From assembly GCA_045617505.1 (NCBI GenBank), contig JAZLIS010000006.1, forward strand, positions 1 through 64,000: a stretch of DNA of 64,000 bases, written 5' to 3'. This document shows, piece after piece, positions 17,617 through 25,636 of this stretch (positions are counted from its first letter, which is position 1; every line of letters starts with the position of its first letter). The translations under genes were made by a program, and so were the position numbers. The stretch comes from Cacconaster sp045617505 (lineage in GTDB: Bacteria; Bacteroidota; Bacteroidia; Bacteroidales; UBA932). A model generated the notes under the pieces. It saw only the letters and a list, made by a program, of their open reading frames with translations, ran no database searches and was not told the DNA's origin.

Positions 17617-19928
17617 TATCTGAATCCCCAGAAAATACCGAATTTGAATCCTCTTACGGGCTTCACGTAGTGATATGCGGAAAAATAGTCCGATGTGGGC
17701 TTGTCCTTGAAGGCATTGGTATATTTGACAAATATGCAGGCCCGTTTCCACTGCATGTTCACGAAGATGTCACAATAGGGATTGTTGCCTATCAGTTCTT
17801 TTTTCTGATTGTAGAACACTCCCAGGTCAGGGCTGTAGGACTGTGCATAATATTTGGTGTTGAAAGTGCCGTTGACACCTATCTGCATTGTCATCACCTC
17901 CTTTACAACCGGGAACTGGACGTAATATCTCAGGTTGAGAGCCAGTTTGGGGAGCGGAAGGACGTTTTCATTCGACGAGAGCTGGAAGAGTACCTTGTTG
18001 TCGAAATGGAATGCCCATACCTTGAAATTCTTCATCAGATAACCGCTCATTATGCTCATCGCCTCACTGTTCTGGCGCACGTGGGACAATTCGTCATAAT
18101 AAATCATATTCTTGACCAGAGCATAGCTGAACTGAGCCTCCAGTTGCCATTTGGGGATGGTGAGAAGCCCCTCCACCCTTGTCTCCGATGTCTTTGACAG
18201 GTCCATATCCCACCGGTGGTGGTTCATATTGACTTCCTTTACCAGTTGATGCGGTGTCTTGAGGGTTGTGCTGAAACGTCCGGTCAGATGAATACCTTTC
18301 TCTATCGGATATACCGAGAACTTGATGCTTCCGTTCAGGTCGAAGTCAAACATCCTGTATCCCATAAAGTAGTAATCTCCGAATGCGTCCCACGAGACGT
18401 ATCTGCTGAATTTTCCGTTTACTCCGGCATAGAGGTAGGCGTTGTGCTGGGTTGTGTTCCGAGTTCCGGTCAGGTAATATGATTCGTCGAACCGGTAGAG
18501 GTTCATTATCTGATAACCTATTCCGGCATTGATTTTCGACAGTGCCGCATCCGGGGAGAACGGCTGCAGCTTGATGAAGAATTTGTTGTTGAAACTGCTG
18601 GTCTTCAGGACGTCGTTGCTGGCGGTCCTGTTGAAGTAGAACTTGTTGAAATAGAAGTCCCGCCCGAATGTGTCATTCTCGCCAATTTCGTCTGTATAGG
18701 TCTTGCTGTACGTCGAGAACTCACCGTAATGCCCGATGAATGCGGTCGTTCCCTCTCCGACTGACAGGGAGTCCCTGTCCTTGCGTAGGAAATTCAGAGG
18801 TATGGTATAGGAGTGATCTACAAAAGCCGTGAGGCGGCTCATCTCGTTTTTGGCATTGGCCAGATTGACCTCGATGGTTTTGGTATCGACGATGGTGTCC
18901 CTTATCCAGAAAGAATCCTGGATACCGCCGTTCTCATCCCTCTTGATTTTCTGCCAGATGACGCCGCCATTCATTATATACTTCCTGCCTAGATAGTTGA
19001 CGGCAAGAGACGTGGTCCTGTTGTCGGTGGCTTCATTCTTGAGCATTCCTCTTGAACCGTACCTGAGGTATGCGATGGTGGCGTTCAGTGCGGGAGTGAA
19101 GTTCTGACTCACCCTCAGGTTGAGTTCATTCTCCTCCATCTCCTTGATTGCGAACAGCGTCCCCCAGTATGCAAGTTCAGTGTAGGGTTTTTTGACATTG
19201 AACTGAGGAAGGTTTTCCGCGGTATAGGAATCTCCGATATACGGGGTGAAGAATGGGGAATCCTCCACCACGTCACGTTTGAAGTAGTTGTAATTCTGTG
19301 TTGCGGAGCCCACTATGCCGAGATAGGTGGCGTTTACGTCCTTCTTGAAGAAAGGATAGTCGTTGAAATGGTAGTTGAAAGAGGTGTCCTGCTCCACAAG
19401 ATTCATCTCATTGAATCTGGTCTCTGCACTCCAGGTGAGAAGCCTTTTGTAGAACATCGAGTCTGGGACAGCGGAGGTGTTGAGAAGTCTCGGAGTGTTC
19501 TCCCTTACGCTGTCCCTATACTCCTTGCGGATTCTCCTGATGGCCTTCTTGATGTCGTGTGTATCCGGCAGGTTGAGGGCCAGAGAATCATACAGGGCCA
19601 GGTAGGTTGAATCCAGAAGGGGAAGGGAAGTGGTATCCACTTTGGTCCAGAATTCCATGTCCAGAGAGTCGTACAGGGCCACAAGTCTCAGAGAGTCCAG
19701 TTGCTCGTCCGTAAGTGTGTCGATAGCTGCGGCTACGGTGGAATCGGTTGTGTTCAGGAACGTGGAATCAATGGCGGCCGAAGCCGTTGAGTCCAATGCG
19801 GCGATTGACAGGGTATCGGGGCGTGTTGCGGGGCTCTGAGCAAAGGAAACCCTTGCGGGGCTTGCGGACAGAAAACCCCACACAACAGTGACAATGGCCA
19901 GTTTAAGTATGAATGTCAGTTTTTTTAT
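17616..19928 (-). CDS. Putative porin (Porin_10 family) with probable AUA start
   Basis: Outer-membrane beta-barrel protein of about 770 residues. After a signal peptide comes an Asp/Ser/Thr-rich region (repeated DST and DSL units, about 30-130), a basic linker, then alternating strands to the C-terminal GFKFGIFWGFR, which ends in an aromatic-rich strand. No ATG exists between an in-frame TAG and the GTG at 19883. Starting at GTG removes the charged n-region, while ATA at 19928 gives a complete signal (KKLTFILKLAIVTVVWGFL...) and has GGAGGA six bases upstream. I therefore place the start at ATA. The stop overlaps the transglycosylase start. Confidence 0.8.
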   Translation of the reverse strand: MKKLTFILKLAIVTVVWGFLSASPARVSFAQSPATRPDTLSIAALDSTASAAIDSTFLNTTDSTVAAAIDTLTDEQLDSLRLVALYDSLDMEFWTKVDTTSLPLLDSTYLALYDSLALNLPDTHDIKKAIRRIRKEYRDSVRENTPRLLNTSAVPDSMFYKRLLTWSAETRFNEMNLVEQDTSFNYHFNDYPFFKKDVNATYLGIVGSATQNYNYFKRDVVEDSPFFTPYIGDSYTAENLPQFNVKKPYTELAYWGTLFAIKEMEENELNLRVSQNFTPALNATIAYLRYGSRGMLKNEATDNRTTSLAVNYLGRKYIMNGGVIWQKIKRDENGGIQDSFWIRDTIVDTKTIEVNLANAKNEMSRLTAFVDHSYTIPLNFLRKDRDSLSVGEGTTAFIGHYGEFSTYSKTYTDEIGENDTFGRDFYFNKFYFNRTASNDVLKTSSFNNKFFIKLQPFSPDAALSKINAGIGYQIMNLYRFDESYYLTGTRNTTQHNAYLYAGVNGKFSRYVSWDAFGDYYFMGYRMFDFDLNGSIKFSVYPIEKGIHLTGRFSTTLKTPHQLVKEVNMNHHRWDMDLSKTSETRVEGLLTIPKWQLEAQFSYALVKNMIYYDELSHVRQNSEAMSIMSGYLMKNFKVWAFHFDNKVLFQLSSNENVLPLPKLALNLRYYVQFPVVKEVMTMQIGVNGTFNTKYYAQSYSPDLGVFYNQKKELIGNNPYCDIFVNMQWKRACIFVKYTNAFKDKPTSDYFSAYHYVKPVRGFKFGIFWGFR

Positions 19929-19946
19929 GGGTTGTCCTCCGTTTTT

Positions 19947-21983
19947 CTAAATTATGATGACCCCTGCTCCGGACAGTTCGACCAATGTTTTTTCGTGATT
20001 CTTCTTGTCAACGTGCCCGAGCGCATTTTTGCGCAGATATACCTTGCGACCCGATTTCAGCAGGTCAAGGCAGGTCTCCCGCACGCAGTATTCAGTCGCT
20101 ATTCCGCTCACTATCACTTTTCCGGAAAGCATCGTATTGAGTTCTATCCCCTCCCTGTTCCGGCTTTCGAATCCGGAATATTGTTCCTTTCTGGTGTTCA
20201 TACCCTTGTAGAAGGTGTTCGTCACGGATGGCCGCGCCTCTTCCGGAAGTTCGTAGTAGGACTTGTGAACCTCTCCCCCGTGGGTCTCCATCACGCAGTG
20301 GGACGGCCAAATGCCGCCCTGTTCCTTGAATGAACAGTGATTAACCGGGTGATGGTCGGCCACGTAGAATATCTTCTGCTCAGGATGGTTCCTGATATAT
20401 CTGATGTCATCTTTTACAGCCTGAACGGCTCCTTTGCAGGCCAGATTGCCATCTATGAAATCGTACAGCATATCCACCACGACGTGGGATACGGCGTCCT
20501 TGTCTCCGAAAGTTTCGTCATTGAACTTTATCTGTTGCATCAACCTGTTTATCAGCCCCATCTTAAGGTCGTACAGGTCATCGGAGATATCCACCTTGTA
20601 GTAGTGGGGATTGATCAGTCTTGTCTGTGTAGGATTGAAGCGGTTCAGATTGTCCAGATAATATCCGCGCTTCTGTTCCATCGTGCGGTTGTCCTCCAGA
20701 ACGGGTCCGTTGTTGAAGGCAAGTTCCTGCAGCGGTTTGAAATCGTACGAACCGGCCGGAAAGATGGTATATTTTGTCTCGTCGTTCTCGTCGGTAATCT
20801 GTATCTCCTCTCCCGCCTTGAGACGCTCTTCAAAACTGTCGCCCCTCAGGCAGGTCACGTCGGCTTTGAACTTCCCGTCCTGAATGATTCTGTAGGTTAT
20901 CTGGAAACCCGGATTGATGAGTTTTATCTTATCTTCAGAGCGTTTGAGGACAGGTTCCCCGTCAATCTGGACAAGTTTATAGACGTTGCCGAAACAAGGG
21001 TTGTGCTTGCTTGTGGCTATGGCATCTCCCACTCCGTATGAGTCTATGCAGGCTTCCTGACGCTCAAGTTCGGAGATGATGTACTCGTCGAGGGAGTTGG
21101 TTGCGAATATTCTGCAATTCCTCAGACCCTCGCTGTCGAGTGCCTCACGACATTTCTGCGAAAGGTAGCTCAGGTCTCCGCTGTCCAGACGGATTCCATA
21201 ACCGGGGGAGTAGCTGTCATCTATTCCGTTTGCCTTGAAAGCCTTGATGGCATTGCGGATGCCGCATTTCAGGGTGTCGTATGTATCTGTCAGAAGTATC
21301 AGGCCTTCGCCTTTGTGAGTTTTGATGTATGAATCAAAAGCGTGGTATTCGCCTTCGATGCTGCATCCGAAAGCCGTGACGTAGCTGTGAGCCATCGTTC
21401 CGCTTGCTTCGAAGCCGAACTCCATCCCGGTCAGGATGTTGGAACTTCCGGCGCAGCCTCCTATGCATGCGGCCTTGGCACCGTATTCCGCCGCCCAGGG
21501 GCCATGTGCCCTCCTGCTCCCGAATTCACTTACAGGATGTCTCCCGGCCGCTCTCGTGACTCTGGATGCCTTCGTGGCGACCGCCATCTGGTGGTTCATT
21601 ATGCTCAAAAGGGGGGTTTCGAGCACCTGCGCCTCGATTACAGGACCCACTACCATTATGACAGGCTCTTTCGGGAAAACAATTTCCCCCTCTTTCATTG
21701 CATAGACCTGACCGGTGAACTTCATCGTTGAAAGATATTCACGGAAAGGGCGGTACTCCTCACCCGGAAGAAATTTTTCAAAAAAGGAGATATCTTCACT
21801 TCCTAGCCCCTCAATCATCTGCAGAGCCTCCCGTATTCCGCTCACAACGGCCCAGTTGTTATTGTCCGGGGCGCTTCTGAAAAACAGGTTGAATACAGCT
21901 ATGCGATCCTTCATTCCATTGTCATAGAACGATTTACCCATCGTATACTGGTACTTGTCGGAACAGTAGGAGATATTCAGCAT
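19947..21983 (-). CDS. Fused nicotinate phosphoribosyltransferase-nicotinamidase
   Basis: 678-residue two-domain enzyme of NAD salvage. Residues 1 to about 480 are a PncB-type nicotinate phosphoribosyltransferase: YQYTMGKSFYDNG, EFGSRRAHG, SSNILTG, GIRLDSGDLSYLS and SYGVGDAIATS. Residues about 490-678 are a PncA-type nicotinamidase of the isochorismatase fold: VVVDMLYDFIDG with the catalytic Asp, ADHHPVNHCSF with metal ligands, WPSHCV, and SGIATEYCVRETCLDL with the nucleophile Cys. Together they would convert nicotinamide to nicotinate and on to NaMN. Reading frame is continuous with no sign of frameshift. Gene precedes the porin by about 18 bases. Confidence 0.9.
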   Translation of the reverse strand: MLNISYCSDKYQYTMGKSFYDNGMKDRIAVFNLFFRSAPDNNNWAVVSGIREALQMIEGLGSEDISFFEKFLPGEEYRPFREYLSTMKFTGQVYAMKEGEIVFPKEPVIMVVGPVIEAQVLETPLLSIMNHQMAVATKASRVTRAAGRHPVSEFGSRRAHGPWAAEYGAKAACIGGCAGSSNILTGMEFGFEASGTMAHSYVTAFGCSIEGEYHAFDSYIKTHKGEGLILLTDTYDTLKCGIRNAIKAFKANGIDDSYSPGYGIRLDSGDLSYLSQKCREALDSEGLRNCRIFATNSLDEYIISELERQEACIDSYGVGDAIATSKHNPCFGNVYKLVQIDGEPVLKRSEDKIKLINPGFQITYRIIQDGKFKADVTCLRGDSFEERLKAGEEIQITDENDETKYTIFPAGSYDFKPLQELAFNNGPVLEDNRTMEQKRGYYLDNLNRFNPTQTRLINPHYYKVDISDDLYDLKMGLINRLMQQIKFNDETFGDKDAVSHVVVDMLYDFIDGNLACKGAVQAVKDDIRYIRNHPEQKIFYVADHHPVNHCSFKEQGGIWPSHCVMETHGGEVHKSYYELPEEARPSVTNTFYKGMNTRKEQYSGFESRNREGIELNTMLSGKVIVSGIATEYCVRETCLDLLKSGRKVYLRKNALGHVDKKNHEKTLVELSGAGVIII

Positions 21984-21993
21984 AGCGGCAAAG

Positions 21994-22944
21994 TTATGAA
22001 TTTTTCCGCAAGTGGGAAATCATATCCTTTGTCATTCCGTCAAGATCGTATCCGGGTTTCCAACCCCACTCTTCACGTGCACATCTGTCATCCATCTTGT
22101 CCGGCCAGGAATCAGCTATGGCCTGACGGACAGGATCGATTTCATATCTGACGCGGAGAGACGGTATTTCACGCCGTATTGCAGCAAAAATCGTCTCAGG
22201 CTCAAAACTCATTGAGGCTATGTTGAACGAATTGCGGTGCTTCAGCCCTGAAGGGTCGGCCTCCATTATCTGAACAGCGGCTCGGAGCGCATCGGGCATA
22301 TACATCATATCCATATATGTCCCCGGGGCTATCGGGCAGACGAATTCCTCCCCTTTGACTGCGCTGTAGAACACCTCCGCCGCATAGTCTGTTGTGCCGC
22401 CTCCGGGGGGCGTAGTGTAAGAAATCAGCCCGGGAAAGCGCACGGAACGGGTATCTACTCCGTATTTGAGAAAATAATAATCGCTTAACAGCTCCACCGC
22501 AACCTTGGTCACTCCGTACATTGAAGTAGGACGCTGAATTGTATCCTGAGGGGTCTCCTTGTGAGGAGTCGTTGGTCCGAAAGCCCCTATGGAACTCGGA
22601 GTGAACACTGCACATCCCTTCTCTCTTGCCAGTTCCAGGATGTTGATCAGTCCGTTCATCTGGATGTTCCAGGCAAGAAGCGGTTTTTTTTCGGCGGTTG
22701 CCGAAAGGATGGCGGCAAGGTTGTAGATGGTGTCTATATGATATTTGTCAATTGTTGAAGCCAACTGGCCGGCATTGCACACATCCGCAAGTTCCGAGGG
22801 CCCACTCTCTTTCAATATCCCTTTGGGTTCCGCTCCCTGAATGTATCCGGCCACAACGGTGGCTCCATCTTTTTCCTTTCTCAATTTCATGGTCAGTTCC
22901 GAACCAATCTGGCCCGTGGAACCGATAATAAGAATATTTTTCAT
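21994..22944 (-). CDS. tdh: L-threonine 3-dehydrogenase, SDR/epimerase type
   Basis: 316-residue NAD-dependent enzyme that oxidises L-threonine to 2-amino-3-ketobutyrate. N-terminal Rossmann motif GSTGQIGSEL, then NLAAILSATAEK, TPSSIGAFGPTTP, and the catalytic Tyr in MYGVTKVAVELL; RFPGLISYTTPPGGGTTDYA is characteristic of the epimerase-like threonine dehydrogenases rather than UDP-sugar epimerases. Divergent from kbl, whose product cleaves the keto acid; the pair share a promoter region with an inverted repeat. Confidence 0.88.
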   Translation of the reverse strand: MKNILIIGSTGQIGSELTMKLRKEKDGATVVAGYIQGAEPKGILKESGPSELADVCNAGQLASTIDKYHIDTIYNLAAILSATAEKKPLLAWNIQMNGLINILELAREKGCAVFTPSSIGAFGPTTPHKETPQDTIQRPTSMYGVTKVAVELLSDYYFLKYGVDTRSVRFPGLISYTTPPGGGTTDYAAEVFYSAVKGEEFVCPIAPGTYMDMMYMPDALRAAVQIMEADPSGLKHRNSFNIASMSFEPETIFAAIRREIPSLRVRYEIDPVRQAIADSWPDKMDDRCAREEWGWKPGYDLDGMTKDMISHLRKNS

Positions 22945-22963
22945 CGAAAAATGATATTTCTAT

Positions 22964-22984
22964 AACGTAACACAAAGTTACGTT
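22964..22984. promoter_or_regulatory. Palindromic candidate operator in the tdh/kbl divergent promoter
   Basis: AACGTAAC (22964-22971) and GTTACGTT (22977-22984) form a perfect 8-bp inverted repeat with spacer ACAAA. On the minus strand the TAACTTTG at 22980-22973 within it matches the TAnnTTTG -7 box for tdh. On the plus strand TAGCTTTG at 22993-23000 is a -7 box for kbl. A regulator bound to the palindrome would cover the tdh -7 box and the -33 area of kbl. Confidence 0.5.
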
Positions 22985-23042
22985 AAATTTAGTAGCTTTG
23001 TGCAAGAATATTTTAAAACAGGTTCTCAATTGTTTCAAAAAT

Positions 23043-24233
23043 ATGTACGGTAAATTTCAAAACTATCTCAAGGATGAGCTCAACGCCATCGACAATGCCG
23101 GCTTGTACAAGCGGGAGAGGAATATATGCTCTCCTCAGGGAGCCGAAATCACGCTTGAAGACGGCCGGAAGGCTCTCAATTTCTGTGCCAACAACTATCT
23201 GGGACTCGCAGACTCCCCGCGTCTGATACGTGCCGCCAAGGAGGCTATGGATGCGCGCGGCTACGGTATGAGTTCTGTCCGTTTCATCTGTGGAGCCCAG
23301 GATCTGCACCGAAAGCTTGAAAAGGCGGTTGCCGATTATTTTCATACAGAAGATACTATCCTTTACGCCGCCTGTTTCGATGCCAATGGAGGAGTGTTCG
23401 AACCTCTTTTTACGGAGCAGGACGCCATTATTTCCGATGCCTTGAACCACGCTTCCATAATCGACGGTGTCCGTCTTTGCAAGGCTGTCAGGTACCGTTA
23501 TGCCAACGCCGATATGGCGGACCTTGAGAATTGCCTGAAGCAGGCTCAGGCCCAGAGATTCCGTATTATCGTCACTGACGGAGTGTTCTCTATGGATGGC
23601 AATGTCGCCCCTATGGACAAGATATGCGACCTTGCTGAGAAATATGACGCTCTGGTTATGGTCGATGAAAGCCATTCCGCGGGTGTTGTCGGAAAGACCG
23701 GGCACGGTGTGGCGGAGCAGTTCGACTGCTACGGCCGCATAGACATATTCACCGGCACGCTGGGTAAATCCTTCGGAGGTGCCGTCGGCGGATTCACTAC
23801 CGGCCGCAAGGAGATCATAGATATGCTCAGGCAGCGGTCAAGGCCCTATCTGTTCTCCAATTCTCTGCCTCCTATGATTGTGGGAGCGGGAATCGAGATG
23901 TTCAAGATGCTTGAGAAGAGTGACGACCTGCATACGAAACAACAGGAGAACGTCGTCTATTTCAGGGAAAAGATGCTTACCGCAGGGTTCGATATCAAGC
24001 CTACCCAGTCCGCAATTTGTGCCGTGATGCTTTACGATGCCCCGCTGAGCCAGAAGTTCGCTGCGGCGATGGCGGAGGAGGGCATTTTCGTCACCGGCTT
24101 CTACTATCCGGTAGTTCCCAAGGGGCAGGCCAGAATAAGGGTTCAGATAAGCGCAGCCCACACAAGAGCGCACCTCGACAAGGCAATTGCCGCCTTCATC
24201 AAGGTCGGTCGTTCCCTCAGTGTGATAAAGTGA
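23043..24233 (+). CDS. kbl: 2-amino-3-ketobutyrate CoA ligase (glycine C-acetyltransferase)
   Basis: PLP enzyme of 396 residues splitting 2-amino-3-ketobutyrate with CoA into glycine and acetyl-CoA. Start chosen at 23043 (MYGKFQNYLKDEL), since the family begins this way; an open frame extends 15 codons upstream from a non-ATG codon. Landmarks: FCANNYLGLADS, MSSVRFICGAQDLHRKLE, DALNHASIIDG, VDESHSAGVVG and the PLP lysine in GTLGKSFGGAVGG. Divergent from tdh. Length and motifs match E. coli Kbl better than does the SPT at 8580. Confidence 0.95.
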   Translation: MYGKFQNYLKDELNAIDNAGLYKRERNICSPQGAEITLEDGRKALNFCANNYLGLADSPRLIRAAKEAMDARGYGMSSVRFICGAQDLHRKLEKAVADYFHTEDTILYAACFDANGGVFEPLFTEQDAIISDALNHASIIDGVRLCKAVRYRYANADMADLENCLKQAQAQRFRIIVTDGVFSMDGNVAPMDKICDLAEKYDALVMVDESHSAGVVGKTGHGVAEQFDCYGRIDIFTGTLGKSFGGAVGGFTTGRKEIIDMLRQRSRPYLFSNSLPPMIVGAGIEMFKMLEKSDDLHTKQQENVVYFREKMLTAGFDIKPTQSAICAVMLYDAPLSQKFAAAMAEEGIFVTGFYYPVVPKGQARIRVQISAAHTRAHLDKAIAAFIKVGRSLSVIK

Positions 24234-24246
24234 TGAAGTGACCTTT

Positions 24247-24277
24247 TTTGCAAAACGAAAAAAAGACATTACCTTTG
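24247..24277 (+). promoter_or_regulatory. argH promoter, 7 bases from the start codon
   Basis: TTTG (24247-24250), a 19-base spacer and TACCTTTG (24270-24277) form a full match to the Bacteroidota promoter consensus. Only 7 bases separate the -7 box from ATG 24285, so the mRNA would begin at or a few bases before the start codon. The spacer carries an A-rich stretch. Confidence 0.75.
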
Positions 24278-24284
24278 CACCGAT

Positions 24285-25625
24285 ATGAAACTATGGGACA
24301 AAGGCTATACTGTAAGTGACAGGATTGACAAGTTCACGGTCGGGAATGACCGTGAACTTGACCTTTATCTGGCAAGATTCGACATCCTTGGGACAATTGC
24401 TCACGTGAGGATGCTCGTCAGCGTGGGACTCGTAGGGGAAGAGGAGGGGGCTTCTCTGTTAAAAGCCCTCAAAAATCTCTATGAATCAGCTTGTCAGGGG
24501 AAATTCGTCATTGAGGAGGACATAGAGGATATCCATTCTCAGGTCGAGTTGGAACTCACACGCCGCCTTGGAGATCTTGGTAAGAAGGTCCATACCGGAC
24601 GTTCCCGGAACGATCAGGTCCTCCTTGACATAAAACTTTTCTCCCGTGACGGGATTCACCGCATTGCGGAGAAGGTCAGGGTTCTGTTCGATGCTCTGCA
24701 GGATGCCGGCGAAAAGCATAAGGATGTCCTTATGCCCGGCTATTCGCATCTTCAGGTGGCTATGCCTTCATCCTTCGGGTTATGGTTCGGAGCATACGCT
24801 GAAAGTCTGGCAACTGACCTTAACCAGTTGCTCGGTGCCTGGAACACCGTCAACTGCAACCCCCTCGGCTCTGCCGCAGGGTATGGCTCCTCCGCTCCTC
24901 TGAACCGTCGTATGACAACGGCTCTGCTGGGATTCAAGGATTTGGACTACAACAGCATCTATGCCCAGATGAGCAGGGGTAAGAGCGAACGGATTGTGGC
25001 TTTCGCCCTCTCCTGTATCGCCGAGACGGTGGGACGTCTTGCGGCTGATTGCTGCCTTTTCAACAGCCAGAATTTCGGATTCGTGAAACTCCCCGATGAA
25101 CTGACCACCGGTTCCAGCATAATGCCTCACAAGAAGAATCCCGATGTGTTCGAACTGATTCGCGCCCATTGCAACAGGATTTGCGGTGCACCTCAGACAC
25201 TGCGCCTTCTCTGTACCAATCTGCCCAGCGGTTATTTCAGGGATATGCAGTTGACCAAGGAGATCTTTTTCCCTCTTTTCGATGAATTGGATAATTGCCT
25301 TGACATGGCTGTGTTCGCCATTTCCAATATGAAAGTGGTGGAAAATCTGATGTCAGACCCCAAATATATGCCGGCTTTCAGTGTGGAGGAGGTCAACCGT
25401 CTTGTCTCTGAAGAGAACGTTCCGTTCAGGGATGCATACAGACAGGTGGCAGACCGCATCTCGGACGGTTCGTTCCGTTTTGAAGGGAAACTCCGGCACA
25501 CTCACGAAGGTTCTATCGGCAATCTCTGCAACGTGGAGATTGCTTCCAAGTTCAATGAAGTTTATCGTACATTCGGCTTCGAAGCGGTGGATAATGCAGT
25601 TTCATCCCTGCTGGCCGATGCTTAA
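24285..25625 (+). CDS. argH: Argininosuccinate lyase
   Basis: Last enzyme of arginine synthesis, cleaving argininosuccinate to arginine and fumarate; 446 residues. Fumarase/aspartase superfamily motifs are visible: VHTGRSRNDQV near residue 102, GYSHLQVAMP with the catalytic His, and TGSSIMPHKKNPDVFELIR, the signature loop. The N-terminus (MKLWDKGYTVSDRIDKFTVGNDRELD) matches Bacteroidota ArgH. No other arg genes are in the window. It heads a run of three genes with gaps of 11 and 7 bases, followed by tRNA-Ser. Confidence 0.95.
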   Translation: MKLWDKGYTVSDRIDKFTVGNDRELDLYLARFDILGTIAHVRMLVSVGLVGEEEGASLLKALKNLYESACQGKFVIEEDIEDIHSQVELELTRRLGDLGKKVHTGRSRNDQVLLDIKLFSRDGIHRIAEKVRVLFDALQDAGEKHKDVLMPGYSHLQVAMPSSFGLWFGAYAESLATDLNQLLGAWNTVNCNPLGSAAGYGSSAPLNRRMTTALLGFKDLDYNSIYAQMSRGKSERIVAFALSCIAETVGRLAADCCLFNSQNFGFVKLPDELTTGSSIMPHKKNPDVFELIRAHCNRICGAPQTLRLLCTNLPSGYFRDMQLTKEIFFPLFDELDNCLDMAVFAISNMKVVENLMSDPKYMPAFSVEEVNRLVSEENVPFRDAYRQVADRISDGSFRFEGKLRHTHEGSIGNLCNVEIASKFNEVYRTFGFEAVDNAVSSLLADA

Positions 25626-25636
25626 CACTTGTTTAT

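Noticed and set aside
19616..19830. DST-rich stretch of the porin as a DNA repeat
   Set aside because: The codons vary, so it is a compositional protein feature and not a recent DNA duplication.
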